64,000 bases of DNA from JAICLK01 sp963810525 (GCA_963810525.1 CAWENB010000003.1:806001-870000); one strand, 5' to 3'; shown: positions 43,593-53,132, numbered from the stretch's first letter. The notes: a model not told the origin generated them from the letters alone. Program-made: numbers and translations.

Positions 43593-44855
43593 TCAGTGCA
43601 TCCTTTGCATTTCTAGTGTTTGGGCGATGTAAGACTCTTTGAGGAGCAGGCGGCTGCGGGCATAGAAGTAACCGGCAAACACGGCGATGAGTACCATGAC
43701 TATTATGCCAGACCCTGGGCCGGTATTTGGCAGTGAAGTCGTTACAGTTTTGGCGGCGGCGACTACTGTCGGTTGCTGAACTTTGATGTTTACAGCGTTA
43801 CCGTAGACGTTTGTCATGATACTGTTGAAACCTTGCGGATCGTCGGGTGCTGGCGCGGTTTTTGGCAGCGGGTCTTTCACTTGTACGGTGAACATTTTTT
43901 GCATCGAGCCGTCGGCCGGAACATCGACTGGTGGCCAAGTTAGCAATCCGTTCGCGTCAAGTGTTCCTCCGTTCAGACTGGACGGATCCGCATAATCGAG
44001 AACGTCGCTCAAGTTTTCCTGTACCGTGAAATTTTTGGCGGGCACCGAGGCGCTGTTCTTTACGGTTAAGGTATACTGGATGATGTCACCCGGCTTGGCG
44101 GTAGTATTATTGGCGTCCACGATATTCTCAGTGATATTGCTGGCTATCTTTCCGTAGGTCAGACAACTGAACGTATCAAACGCAGAGGTCGCAGCGCTGC
44201 ATGGCTTGCAGTCAGGCGAGCTTGCCGGCAAGTTGCTGTTGTACTGACAGAGCATAGGTGGCGTTTGTGGTTTAGTCTGGGGCGGTACGTATTGCGATGG
44301 AAATCCTATAGACACCAGGTTGCCGCATCGGAAGAGAATGAAGAATGTTTTGCCGTTATCGGCTCTGACTTCAACCGCTTTATAGGTAGAGTATTTGCCG
44401 GAATCCCAGCCGTGCAGCAAGCGCCAGTAAAGCGTGCTGCCGGCGACCTTGACCGGCGTTTCGCCGGGCAAGCCGTATGGTAGATGCCCGACCGAATATA
44501 ATTCGCCGCTGTAGTCGGTAGATTTTATGGAAACGATCGAGCCGCTGTTGATGTCCGCGCAAGTTACGCCGTACCAGCCGTAAATAGTTTTAGCCTGATG
44601 TGCATTGGCGTCGCAATCTGAAACGAGCTGACTTTTTGAGGAAAAGCCGTCGGGTATTAAATCGTTGGAGCTGGCAGCGGCCTGCGACTCCGGCGGCGAG
44701 GCGAGCGCAAAAATCTGTACGATCAAAGCCATACTTACAAATGCTACGCCAAAACCGCGCAATGTCCGCTGTCGTCCTTCCCGGCTTTGGAATTCTCTCA
44801 ACGTTTCGAGTGAGCCAGTGTGCAGAGCGAGTTTGGTTAGCAGTTTGTCAAGCAT
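43593..44855 (-). CDS. Surface protein with DUF11-like domain and LPxTG-type anchor
   Basis: 420 residues: export helix (about 33-55), a Cys-containing extracellular region (about 70-230), a DUF11-like beta-sandwich (ANNTTAKPGDIIQYTLTVKNSA, about 255-360), then SLPNTGPGSG followed by a hydrophobic helix and a tail of about 25 residues. LPNTG fits sortase sorting, though the tail is longer than usual and no sortase is in the window. Cysteines in pairs (CDANA, TCADI, CSAATS) could be oxidised by the VKOR system. The ATG is preferred over an upstream TTG. Confidence 0.7.
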   Translation of the reverse strand: MLDKLLTKLALHTGSLETLREFQSREGRQRTLRGFGVAFVSMALIVQIFALASPPESQAAASSNDLIPDGFSSKSQLVSDCDANAHQAKTIYGWYGVTCADINSGSIVSIKSTDYSGELYSVGHLPYGLPGETPVKVAGSTLYWRLLHGWDSGKYSTYKAVEVRADNGKTFFILFRCGNLVSIGFPSQYVPPQTKPQTPPMLCQYNSNLPASSPDCKPCSAATSAFDTFSCLTYGKIASNITENIVDANNTTAKPGDIIQYTLTVKNSASVPAKNFTVQENLSDVLDYADPSSLNGGTLDANGLLTWPPVDVPADGSMQKMFTVQVKDPLPKTAPAPDDPQGFNSIMTNVYGNAVNIKVQQPTVVAAAKTVTTSLPNTGPGSGIIVMVLIAVFAGYFYARSRLLLKESYIAQTLEMQRMH

Positions 44856-45025
44856 GTTTTGTTTTATTCGTATAAGTGTTATTAAAGCACCGACCTTTAA
44901 TAAGCGCAAGCATCTTGTTTACGCGATTGCCCGGAGTTTTACAGTAATCGACATATCGTAACGTTTTGGTATACGCAAGGAGACAGCGAGTAAAAGTAAA
45001 CCAAGAATCATGAGAGAATAAAGGC

Positions 45026-46174
45026 ATGGCGTATCGCTATCGCATGACAACTCCGCAGAAAAAAGCGCTCACGGTGGCGACGCTCATTGCCCTTATTTTT
45101 GGTGCTTACTTCTTGCGGCAATATTTGACTCTGATTATTTTCGCCGTGGTGCTGGCTTTCCTATTTAATCCGTTTTACCTGAGGCGGCTGCGAAGGAATA
45201 ATAACTCCGGGCGCTCGGCGGCACAGACCTTTTTATTTGCGATGCTTGTCATTCTGCTGCCGCTGGCGATTGTACTTATGCTCACCGTGCTGCAGATCGA
45301 CCACACTATTAACCACGTGACGACCACCGTGCAAAGCACTGACATTTCGGCGGCCAGCGAGCACCTTATCAATTCCATAAACAATTTGCTAGCCAAAACC
45401 TCGACCTCCTTTCGACTGACTCCGGAGTGGATTCAATCAGCGGCCACTCATTTGGCTCAAAAGATAGGCGCCGCATTCCTGTCAAACCTAAGCGGTTATG
45501 CCGGCAGCTTTTTCAGTTTCTTTACGACCGCAATCATATTTATTTTTGTGTTTTTATCACTACTCAGAAATCAACAGGTCATCCTAAAAATGCTGCGTAA
45601 TCTCAATCCGCTCAGTGAAGAGGTCGGCGAGCTGTATCTGAATCGGGTTAGCGCGATGACCAAAGCCATGGTGCGTGGACAGTTTGTCGTTGCCACTCTT
45701 CAGGGCGCAACTGATGCCGCTCTGATTTACCTCGGTGGCTTTCACCAAGCTTTCTTCTTCTTGCTCATGATTCTTGTCGCACTGTCCTTTGTGCCGCTCG
45801 GCGGCGGCATCTTGGCGATTCCGATCGGTATTATTATGGCGCTGACGGGTAATGTCGCTGGCGGCGTGTTGGTGGTGGCTGGCCATATACTTATCGTCAC
45901 GAACATTGATAACGTGCTCAGGCCACGGCTGGTACCGCCTGAAGCCAGACTTGATTCGGCATTGACGATTTTATCGGTTTTCTCAGGCATCGCGCTACTT
46001 GGTTTCCTAGGAATCGTAATCGGGCCGGTCATCATGGTAATACTGGTGACGACTATCCAGGTTTATGAACAAGTGTATGGTCGTACGGAGACGGTAGCGG
46101 CTCAGGGGCGATCCAATCGGCGCAGGAAACCCCCATTTTGGCGCCGTTTGTGGCACAACGAGAAGGCTGGTTAA
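45026..46174 (+). CDS. AI-2E/PerM-family permease
   Basis: 382 residues with about eight helices and the typical central segment (about 150-215) before LGGFHQAFFFLLMILVALSFVPLGGG. The family includes TqsA and sodium/proton antiporters; substrate unknown. The basic C-terminus (SNRRRKPPFWRRLW) is cytoplasmic. GAGAAT lies 6 nt before the ATG. Confidence 0.85.
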   Translation: MAYRYRMTTPQKKALTVATLIALIFGAYFLRQYLTLIIFAVVLAFLFNPFYLRRLRRNNNSGRSAAQTFLFAMLVILLPLAIVLMLTVLQIDHTINHVTTTVQSTDISAASEHLINSINNLLAKTSTSFRLTPEWIQSAATHLAQKIGAAFLSNLSGYAGSFFSFFTTAIIFIFVFLSLLRNQQVILKMLRNLNPLSEEVGELYLNRVSAMTKAMVRGQFVVATLQGATDAALIYLGGFHQAFFFLLMILVALSFVPLGGGILAIPIGIIMALTGNVAGGVLVVAGHILIVTNIDNVLRPRLVPPEARLDSALTILSVFSGIALLGFLGIVIGPVIMVILVTTIQVYEQVYGRTETVAAQGRSNRRRKPPFWRRLWHNEKAG

Positions 46175-46199
46175 TAAGGAGTGACGATAACTTCTTGCC

Positions 46200-46643
46200 C
46201 TATTCGAGCCGGTTTTCGATCGCAAGCTTGAGCGCCTGTAGGTCGGTTTGTAGTTCACGCCGGGCCAGTTGTTTCATTATCGGTGCGGTAAAAACGAACG
46301 CTTTATTATCTGTGGAAACGGTTGTCGTACAGATTACTAATGTGAAGGCAGACTCGTAGGATTTAAGTCGGAAGTTTGCCTGGTACTGTACGGTACCGGT
46401 GATATTCTCAATCTGGATTTCGTTCGGCGGTTCGAACACGACTACTCGATTGGTCGCGTGAATGTTGATACCCAATATTATACTTTCGGTATCGTAGCTG
46501 CTGCCAAGTTTAAGCTTGCCTCTTGAAGAAATAGATCGGATTTGCGGATTCCAGAGGTAATGATACCGTAAATCTGTCAAATACTTAAATACCAGGTCCT
46601 GGTTTGCGCCGATACTTACTCGGGTAGTTATCGTGGCTTTCAT
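46200..46643 (-). CDS. SRPBCC (START-like) family protein
   Basis: 147 residues. Helix-grip fold marks: TTRVSIGANQDLVFKYLTDL at the start and a long C-terminal helix. Members bind hydrophobic ligands in a cavity; ligand unknown. Confidence 0.75.
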   Translation of the reverse strand: MKATITTRVSIGANQDLVFKYLTDLRYHYLWNPQIRSISSRGKLKLGSSYDTESIILGINIHATNRVVVFEPPNEIQIENITGTVQYQANFRLKSYESAFTLVICTTTVSTDNKAFVFTAPIMKQLARRELQTDLQALKLAIENRLE

Positions 46644-46749
46644 GGCTGCGATCCGGTGGAACGCCTGAATTGTATTGTACTACGAACTGACACGCATATT
46701 TCTATAATGACCAAACTCACAGAATCGAAAATATATAGCATCCAGTCTT

Positions 46750-48039
46750 TTACTGCTTTGCGCGAACGCGCAAGGTGAGCATTTGCTGCAATGACTCAAT
46801 ATCGGATTCGAATTGCTGTAAGTCCTTATTGTTCAAGATCACTTCAAACACTGGATCACCATTATGTTTGGCAAAGTAAAGCTCTTCTCCGGGGTGAAGA
46901 GTTTGTCGTAGTGATACAAAAGATGCTAAGCGCCTGACGGCACCGACTCCGCTCACCGCAGTTAGTATACCTTCCTCGTGAGCGTAAATATTAAAAACGG
47001 CAGTGTGGCTTAATGGAATTCCTGGAATGTCAGGCTCTTCGCCGGCCCGGTTTTGAATGTCATTCATGATGTGGTTGATGCCAAAGCTCAGGCTGTAAAT
47101 AGCGTGACGATAACCACCGATTCTTGGTCCGACTTCTATTACTTTCCACCCTTCGGGCGTCCTCATCAGCTCCGTATGTACGGTGATAGCGCGCAGACCA
47201 AGCGCATGGCAGGCTTCTCCGGCAATATGGTATGCGTCTCTAATTTCATTAGGACTGAGACCTGAAGGAGCAATTCGCTTGTAGCCGAAAAAGTCTTCAA
47301 ACCCAGCTTTATGGCCGGTTATCACTTTGACCGGCGGTGCGTGGCGACATGTACCGTCTTCCGCTACATAGGTATCGACCGAATACATATCACCTTCCAT
47401 AAACTCCTCGACAAGGACGGCTGGAGTTTGACGCTTAATCCAAGTGTCATATGCTTCCTGTGCATAGCTAAATACATGTTTTAGTGCACTGTGCAGTTCT
47501 TTGCCATTATGAACCAGGCTTACGAGCAGGCTACCCTCCAGGCCGGAAGGTTTAACGATTAAAGGGTATGGCATGTCGGTTTCGATTGAGCGGATAGTTC
47601 CGTCGGCGCAGTCGTGGACTTCCCGGTACTTGGGTACGAGTGCAGGATTATACGCCTCAAGTAAAGCTCGCATTTCCCTTTTTTCAGTTGCCCAGACAAG
47701 CGATGGTTCGGACGGGGTTGGCAGGTATGGTAAATACGGAATGATTTTTTTGAGTTCTAGAATAGAGTTTTCGTATTGGGCGGTGACGGCAAAAGTCCGA
47801 TCGGCATAAGGCCGAAGCGCTTGGCGAATCGAAAATGCCGAATCAAAGTTGGCGCTCACTCGTTCGACTGCATCCAAAAAGCCCACTTGCGCATTGCGCT
47901 CAGTTATTGACTCCTGTATTTTTTCGTCCACGATAACGACCGGCTTGAAGATCCGGCCGGTTCGCTTCTGGTGTTCTCTGAGGGCATCGAACGTTTCCGG
48001 ACGAATTGCATTGATGAATAAAATGATGTCTTTAGTCAT
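46750..48039 (-). CDS. ATP-grasp ligase B of a tandem pair
   Basis: 429 residues: a pre-ATP-grasp Rossmann-like part (about 1-110), then ATP-grasp: Lys in PLIVKPSGLEGSLLV, VLVEEFMEGDMYSVDTYV, and metal-binding VIEVGPRIGGYRHAIYSL. Such enzymes join a carboxylate to an amine through an acyl-phosphate. AAGGGG precedes the ATG at 48039, 14 nt after the stop of its paralogue; the frame continues upstream but overlaps that gene. About 35% similar to it by eye. Confidence 0.85.
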   Translation of the reverse strand: MTKDIILFINAIRPETFDALREHQKRTGRIFKPVVIVDEKIQESITERNAQVGFLDAVERVSANFDSAFSIRQALRPYADRTFAVTAQYENSILELKKIIPYLPYLPTPSEPSLVWATEKREMRALLEAYNPALVPKYREVHDCADGTIRSIETDMPYPLIVKPSGLEGSLLVSLVHNGKELHSALKHVFSYAQEAYDTWIKRQTPAVLVEEFMEGDMYSVDTYVAEDGTCRHAPPVKVITGHKAGFEDFFGYKRIAPSGLSPNEIRDAYHIAGEACHALGLRAITVHTELMRTPEGWKVIEVGPRIGGYRHAIYSLSFGINHIMNDIQNRAGEEPDIPGIPLSHTAVFNIYAHEEGILTAVSGVGAVRRLASFVSLRQTLHPGEELYFAKHNGDPVFEVILNNKDLQQFESDIESLQQMLTLRVRAKQ

Positions 48040-48053
48040 AGCCGACCCCTTCC

Positions 48054-49361
48054 CTACTCGACTCCGGTGGGCATATCTTCCGTAACAATATTTATGGTGG
48101 CTCGCGCCAGTTCGATATCCTTGCGAAGTTGCGTGATGTCGGTATTGCAAAGCACGCAGTCCATGGCGAATTTTCCACCGTTACTGCTAAGCAGGGCTAG
48201 GTCGCCGGGCGTGAGTTGCTGCTTCATGGTGACGAACGAAGGATTGGTTCTGAGCTCTTCGACCCCCTCAATGGATCGTATGGTCCCTTCTTTTTCAGGA
48301 TAGAACTTTAGTGTTGAGCTGAAGGCTTTTGGCGTAGTATGGACTTCCGGCTGAAGACCAACTTTCAGAAGAAATTCATTATATGCGTGGTCAATACCAT
48401 ATGAATTCCAGTAGATATCCTGTCGTCTGCCGCCGGCGCGTGGCCCGAGTTCAATAATTTTCCATCCTTCTTTGGTATTATAAAGCTCGACGTGCGCCAC
48501 GCATGAACGCAGCCCAAGTGCGTGCACTGCCTTTTCGGCTGCAACCCGTCCCGCTTCAAGCTCATCGGAGCCCAGCTCAGTGTAACTATCAGTCTGGTAC
48601 ATATAAAAGTCTTCAAGTCCCACCTCGTAGCCGGTCTTTACGCGCAAAAACGGCAGCAACCATACTTTACCGGAATTGTTGACATACGCGTCAGTTGAGT
48701 ACATATCGCCGTGGATAAATTCCTCAATAATGAGGCCGGGGTCGCCGCGTCCTCCGTCGCGCTCGTAGATGTTCCGGATAACGGCAAGGCTTCTTCTGAG
48801 TACCTGCCTAAGTTGTATTTCGTCATCTACTTTTGACACGAGTAATGAAGAAGCGAGTCCCGTCGGCTTGACAATTAAGGGAAACGTCAACGTCGTCAGG
48901 ATTATTCGAATCTGTTCTTCGTTGTCATCCGTGATAGTCTGTACGTGTGGCGCGAGCATCGGGTCGAAGCTGATAATTCTTTCGCGCATCAGCCCTTTAT
49001 GGGTTGCCCACTGGACAGAGCTTGTGGTCGGTCCAAGAATATACGGCATATGCGGTAGCGCTTTTTGGAGGTAGGGCTGATTGCGCTCGCCGCTGCAAGT
49101 TACGAGTAGTAAACGGTTTTCGATTGTCTTTATTGTCTTACGCAACGAAACGTCATCTGAAAAATCACACTCTATTTGTTCAAAGACGCTGTTTTTATCC
49201 GACGTGTTGCGACCGGTGCGCCTGACCTCTTTGTCTATCAAAATGACCCCATGCAGCGGCCGACCAAGTTTGCCAGAAAGCTTATTGAGCCCATCGGCAT
49301 ATTCCTGGTCGAAGTCGTTGATAAATACTGCAATATCTTTGCTTTCAACGAGATGGTTCAT
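48054..49361 (-). CDS. ATP-grasp ligase A of a tandem pair
   Basis: 435 residues, same layout as the downstream gene: N-terminal KDIAVFINDFDQEYADGLNK, ATP-grasp PLIVKPTGLASSLLV, LIIEEFIHGDMYSTDAYV and IIELGPRAGGRRQDIYW. The substrate-facing segments differ between the two, suggesting two successive ligations or two acceptors. TATGAT (49369-49374) ends 7 nt before the ATG chosen here. The promoter lies about 60-70 nt from a perfect Crp-type palindrome. Confidence 0.85.
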   Translation of the reverse strand: MNHLVESKDIAVFINDFDQEYADGLNKLSGKLGRPLHGVILIDKEVRRTGRNTSDKNSVFEQIECDFSDDVSLRKTIKTIENRLLLVTCSGERNQPYLQKALPHMPYILGPTTSSVQWATHKGLMRERIISFDPMLAPHVQTITDDNEEQIRIILTTLTFPLIVKPTGLASSLLVSKVDDEIQLRQVLRRSLAVIRNIYERDGGRGDPGLIIEEFIHGDMYSTDAYVNNSGKVWLLPFLRVKTGYEVGLEDFYMYQTDSYTELGSDELEAGRVAAEKAVHALGLRSCVAHVELYNTKEGWKIIELGPRAGGRRQDIYWNSYGIDHAYNEFLLKVGLQPEVHTTPKAFSSTLKFYPEKEGTIRSIEGVEELRTNPSFVTMKQQLTPGDLALLSSNGGKFAMDCVLCNTDITQLRKDIELARATINIVTEDMPTGVE

Positions 49362-49422
49362 GATAGCTATCATAGTACGCTTTAATTAACAAATAGCAAT
49401 AGAATAATTTTCAGGTGTATGC

Positions 49423-49438
49423 CGTGATAAATATCACG
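49423..49438. promoter_or_regulatory. Perfect Crp-type palindrome between divergent genes
   Basis: CGTGATAAATATCACG: inverted repeat of 7 + 2 + 7, containing GTGA-N6-TCAC. It lies between the ATP-grasp pair (left) and the DUF2267 gene (right), near the usual class I activation distance from both. Confidence 0.6.
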
Positions 49439-49591
49439 AAATATAACTTAATAATAGCGAATATGGCTAAAAATTGCAAGAAATATAAAAATGTATTAAA
49501 GCATGTAAAATCTTAATAGCCAGTAAAAAATCTTATAGCTTTATTCCTGCGCGCAGTACTACATTAATGGTGGTAATCGGAGGGTTAAACG

Positions 49592-49957
49592 ATGGGGTAC
49601 CGCGAAATTATTAAGAAGGTGCAGCTGTATTCGGGATTTTCGGACGCCGAATCAAAAGACGCGCTTGACTGCATGGTGGAAACACTGGCCGTACATTTGA
49701 ATGACGGCGAACGCAAAGTTTTCGCCAACCAGCTGCCGCAGGAATTGCAAGGTATGGCATTGGCGGTTATGCCTACTGACGGTAATGCCAAAAAGAATAT
49801 TTTGCAGCAATTTATAGAAAATCAGCATGTCGAAGAATCGCGCGCTAAAAAGCAAATTCTGGCCGCCTGGCAGGCACTAAAGGAGGCAATCAGCGGCGGC
49901 GAAATCGAGCACATCCGGGCGCAGCTACCGAGCGATACGGTCGTTCTGCTCGGATAA
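49592..49957 (+). CDS. DUF2267 family protein
   Basis: 121 residues: MGYREIIKKVQLYSGFSD start and LPQELQGMALAVMPT are family marks. Helical, cytosolic, function not established; relatives are often stress-associated. GGAGGG precedes the ATG and TTGCAA/TAAAAT promoter elements lie about 80-120 nt upstream, in AT-rich DNA. Confidence 0.78.
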   Translation: MGYREIIKKVQLYSGFSDAESKDALDCMVETLAVHLNDGERKVFANQLPQELQGMALAVMPTDGNAKKNILQQFIENQHVEESRAKKQILAAWQALKEAISGGEIEHIRAQLPSDTVVLLG

Positions 49958-50071
49958 TTGCCGCTCCGAAGTACTGGTTCACCTATGGCGACACGATGTT
50001 CGCCCGTTCTTTCAGCAAATGTATTGCGTAATTACTATACTTACGCGCCGTGCCATTATTTGATTTGGTTC

Positions 50072-50097
50072 CCTTCCGGAGGCAAGTTACCGGAAGG
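50072..50097. repeat. Perfect 8-bp inverted repeat
   Basis: CCTTCCGG and CCGGAAGG separated by 10 nt, in the gap between DUF2267 and VOC genes. No T-run follows on either strand, so it is not a standard terminator; a TATACT hexamer lies upstream near 50036. It may be a structured RNA element or a protein site. Confidence 0.4.
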
Positions 50098-50248
50098 TCT
50101 CACTTTACAGGAGTAAAAATCTGTAGTTTACATAATTATTGCTTGTCTTTTGAATGATCGAGACGGAGGGATGGCGTTTGGCTAAGATGTACTTGCAGGG
50201 GTTCGGACGGGAGTATAATTTGATTAGTAATTAAGAAAGGGATTTGCT

Positions 50249-50680
50249 ATGAATACGAAAATGAATCCGGTGGTTCATTTTGAAATGGGGTATTTTGACC
50301 GGGAACGTATGAAAAAGTTCTACAGTAGCGCTTTTGGCTGGAACATGCAGCAATATGGCGAAGAGATGGGAAATTACGTGGTAGCCCAAACAACCGAAAC
50401 TGATAAGGATGGCATGGTGAAAACTCCCGGAGCTATAAATGGCGGCTTTTACCTGAAGACCGATAGTCCAAGCTCGCAAGCGCCGTCGGTGGTAGTATCT
50501 GTCGACGACATCAACGAAGCCATTGAAGCCGTCAAGAAAGCCGGCGGCAAGATCTTGGGCGGCATGCAGCCCGACGGCACTCACACTATGGAACCGACCA
50601 TGATTCCGGGCGTCGGCCTATGGATTTCCGTAGAAGACACTGAAGGCAATCGCTTCAGTATCCTGCAACCCAGCAGTTAG
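50249..50680 (+). CDS. VOC (glyoxalase/bleomycin-resistance) family protein
   Basis: 143 residues in two beta-alpha-beta-beta-beta modules: NPVVHFEMGYFDRERMKKFY, then SVVVSVDDINEAIEAVKKAGG and EDTEGNRFSILQP. Function open (dioxygenase, isomerase or binding). TATAAT at 50214-50219, AAAGG before the ATG. Confidence 0.85.
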   Translation: MNTKMNPVVHFEMGYFDRERMKKFYSSAFGWNMQQYGEEMGNYVVAQTTETDKDGMVKTPGAINGGFYLKTDSPSSQAPSVVVSVDDINEAIEAVKKAGGKILGGMQPDGTHTMEPTMIPGVGLWISVEDTEGNRFSILQPSS

Positions 50681-50723
50681 GAATCAGCGGTAATTTATTT
50701 TTGATTTATACTTCGAGGGCTCT

Positions 50724-51761
50724 TTAGATATCTAACGCGTCGTGTTCCGAAGTAATCGCTAGTTTACACGTTGCGGCGTAGTTCTTGAACTGGGCGGCGC
50801 AAAGCGGCTCGGCCGAGTACGACGAAGCATGGAAAAACATGAACATATTGATGGCGCCGCTGACGCATGAGTTAGCATATTGTTTGGCGGCTGATTCGCA
50901 TACATTTTCGGCGATACCAGCGTTATTGATATTTTCTTTCATGGCCTGGGCTCCGACACCTCCAACGCAGACAGCTACGAACTGGGTTTCCGCCCCCGAG
51001 CACCAGCGCAGCGCATCACGGTACTGCCCAGCGTGAATGGTAAGATATGCCGTCGGAGCGTAATTATAGCAGTCTGATTTATAAGCTTTCGCCAGTACGC
51101 GGCAATCGAGCAGGCTGGTGGGGTTCACTTTGGGCACGTATCCATCGTGATCCGTTACCACGAAATGCTGCATGAGCACGCCGTTGATGCAGGCGTTTTG
51201 GCTGAAGGTTGTTGGCAGGGTGTCACAAGTAGTAATGGACTTTTGTACGTTTTCGAGCGACACAAGCATAATGCCGTGGCCAAGCCCATGGTAGCACTGC
51301 CACAGGTCAAATACGCTGGCCGAGGGGCTGCACGCGGTCTTTAGCGCTTGCTGCAGATCAGTTTTACTTAGGTATTGTTCAAGCACGCCATGCGTGTAAC
51401 CCGAATCACAAATATCATTTTGATATTTAATAGCCTGCTGATAGCCGCCGTAGTATGCGTACGCCGCGTGCCCGAGCTCATGGAGAAGCGGATGACAGTC
51501 TTTGGCGAAGGAGGGGTTAGTGGCAATTTCGCTTTCAGTATAGCTAAATGCGCTTTCGATACCTCTGGTTCTCATAAGCTGGTCAAGTTTTGCCTCCTGA
51601 TATTGAAACTGTGATGGGCTCAAATACGGCGACGTTGTAACCGGCTTGGGCTGTGTCGTTGTTTGATGCATGCTGAAAAGTCCGACGGCAATTGCGGTAA
51701 ATAATAATAGCGCACCGCCAACCCAAAACCAGGTGTATTTTTTGTCTGGCCGTTTTCGCAT
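50724..51761 (-). CDS. Exported Cys/His-repeat protein with HExxH
   Basis: 345 residues: one N-terminal helix (about 10-32) then an extracytoplasmic region with recurring helical units, each near a Cys and a Gly: CHPLLHELGHAAY, SGYTHGVLEQYL, CYHGLGHGIMLV, CINGVLMQHF, CYNYAPTAYL, CVGGVGAQAM, SCVSGAINMFMF. This looks like a disulfide-linked alpha-solenoid. HELGH is an HExxH and the next unit has HGLGH, so zinc or heme binding is possible, but a lone HExxH within repeats may be structural. Family not recognised. ATG 51761 preferred over a TTG upstream. Confidence 0.7.
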   Translation of the reverse strand: MRKRPDKKYTWFWVGGALLLFTAIAVGLFSMHQTTTQPKPVTTSPYLSPSQFQYQEAKLDQLMRTRGIESAFSYTESEIATNPSFAKDCHPLLHELGHAAYAYYGGYQQAIKYQNDICDSGYTHGVLEQYLSKTDLQQALKTACSPSASVFDLWQCYHGLGHGIMLVSLENVQKSITTCDTLPTTFSQNACINGVLMQHFVVTDHDGYVPKVNPTSLLDCRVLAKAYKSDCYNYAPTAYLTIHAGQYRDALRWCSGAETQFVAVCVGGVGAQAMKENINNAGIAENVCESAAKQYANSCVSGAINMFMFFHASSYSAEPLCAAQFKNYAATCKLAITSEHDALDI

Positions 51762-51778
51762 GTCTTTATCTCTCAATG

Positions 51779-52002
51779 TTAGCGCACGACGCAGTGTTCG
51801 ATAATGCTTTTACAGATAAGTTCATATGCTGTCTTGGGCGTATCGCGCAGCTTGGCGTCGTGCTCCAGGTCTGACGGCTGGGGTTCATCGGACGTAGTAC
51901 GATTACGATATCGCCATGCTGCTCTATGGCAAGAAACATGGCGTCATACTCGGCCTGACGTTTCTGTTTGCACGGACGTGGAAAAATAACTGCGTCTTTC
52001 AT
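51779..52002 (-). pseudogene. Small gene with an apparent frameshift
   Basis: Starts MKDAVIFPRPCKQKRQAEYD with TATCTT 8 nt before the ATG. After about 37 codons (IVIVLR) the reading frame with protein-like composition shifts: DLEHDAKLRDTPKTAYELIC, ending CVVR at 51779. The original frame continues with low-quality sequence into the next gene. One missing or two extra bases would explain this; sequencing error and true decay cannot be told apart. Confidence 0.4.
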
Positions 52003-52024
52003 CTTGTATTAAGATAACATGCGT

Positions 52025-52579
52025 CTACCTTGTGGCATATTTCAGTAGCAAGTTTCCGGACTCGAATTGCCGGCTGCTCGTGAGTGTGAAATGACGGGCC
52101 TTGCTGAGGCCGGCAAACAACGGCGTGCCGCCTCCGAGGGCTACAGGGTTGATCATGAGTCGTAATTCATCCAGTAAATCGTGCTCCAGCAGCGTGACGC
52201 AAAGTTTCGAACTACCCAGTACCGCGATGTCTTTTCCGGGCTGTGATTTCAGTGCGTGAATAGACGCCACTGGGTCGGTACTTGCGTCCGTATGTTCCCA
52301 ATGTGCTTGCAACGGCTGATGCGAAAACACAACTTTACGCAATGCGTTCATCCTGGATGCCGTTTCGGGTGCCGCTTTCATCGCGCTTTGCGTAGGCCAG
52401 AAAGAAACCATCATATCGTATGTGGCACGGCCGAAGATAAGCGTGTCGACCTCGTCGAGTTGTCCGTTCGCGAATTTATTGAATTCCTCATGACCTGCAT
52501 TATGCCAGTTCAGATCGTGGTTAGGCCCCTCGAAGTAGCCATCCAAACTCACCATCATAAACAAAAATACGTTTCTCAT
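52025..52579 (-). CDS. Dihydrofolate reductase/RibD C-terminal-like protein
   Basis: 184 residues: NVFLFMMVSLDGYFEG, TLIFGRATYDMM, IAVLGSSKLCVTLLEHDLLDELRLM and PVALGGGTPLF are the marks of the RibD C-terminal/DHFR-like reductase family, NADPH dependent. TAAAAT (52586-52591) ends 6 nt before the ATG. Confidence 0.88.
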   Translation of the reverse strand: MRNVFLFMMVSLDGYFEGPNHDLNWHNAGHEEFNKFANGQLDEVDTLIFGRATYDMMVSFWPTQSAMKAAPETASRMNALRKVVFSHQPLQAHWEHTDASTDPVASIHALKSQPGKDIAVLGSSKLCVTLLEHDLLDELRLMINPVALGGGTPLFAGLSKARHFTLTSSRQFESGNLLLKYATR

Positions 52580-53132
52580 AACTTAATTTTAGCAAAATGC
52601 GACTCGGCATAATGTGAAGCTCCTTTTTGGAATTCTGGCAGATGTGGTGCTCGTGTCGTCGTACGCCTCCCCAATCGCCAGGTGTATCTTGAAGCTGTCG
52701 GCCGAAGTTCCTTGCCCGTGCTCTTCCCCGGGTGCTGCGTAAATCGTTTCTCTCGGTTTCAAAAACTTCCACTGTCCCAGTCCCGGATGCTGCTGTTGAT
52801 GTGTATATCTTAAACTGCCATGACCGTTGCGCTCAGCCAGGCGACCACATCCAAAACATGAAGGCCTTTCTCGCTGACGGCACGCTGCTTACTGCTTGTG
52901 GTGCACGACACCGGCTCAATGATGACAATAATCTCGTAGTGCTGTAACGTGTTAAATGGCAGGCCGGTCAGTTTCAAAGTTCTCTAATCGTATACGTCTG
53001 AGTGGTTGCTTGGGCACTCATATACCCATCACAGAAACTTAAAGCGCTTTAAACCGAGGTGTATTATACCGATTCCGTGCAGCGGGCCGCACAGGTAACA
53101 GCCGCTAAGTCTGTAGGTCACCAAGATCTAAA
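52580..53132. other. Intergenic region without a supported gene
   Basis: 553 nt. A 71-codon plus-strand frame from a GTG at 52732 has no ribosome site or promoter and no recognisable motif. The region may hold a decayed gene; nothing firm is seen besides TAAAAT of the leftward reductase gene. Confidence 0.35.

Noticed and set aside
52732..52947. Plus-strand frame of 71 codons
   Set aside because: GTG start without ribosome site or nearby -10 and no recognisable content.
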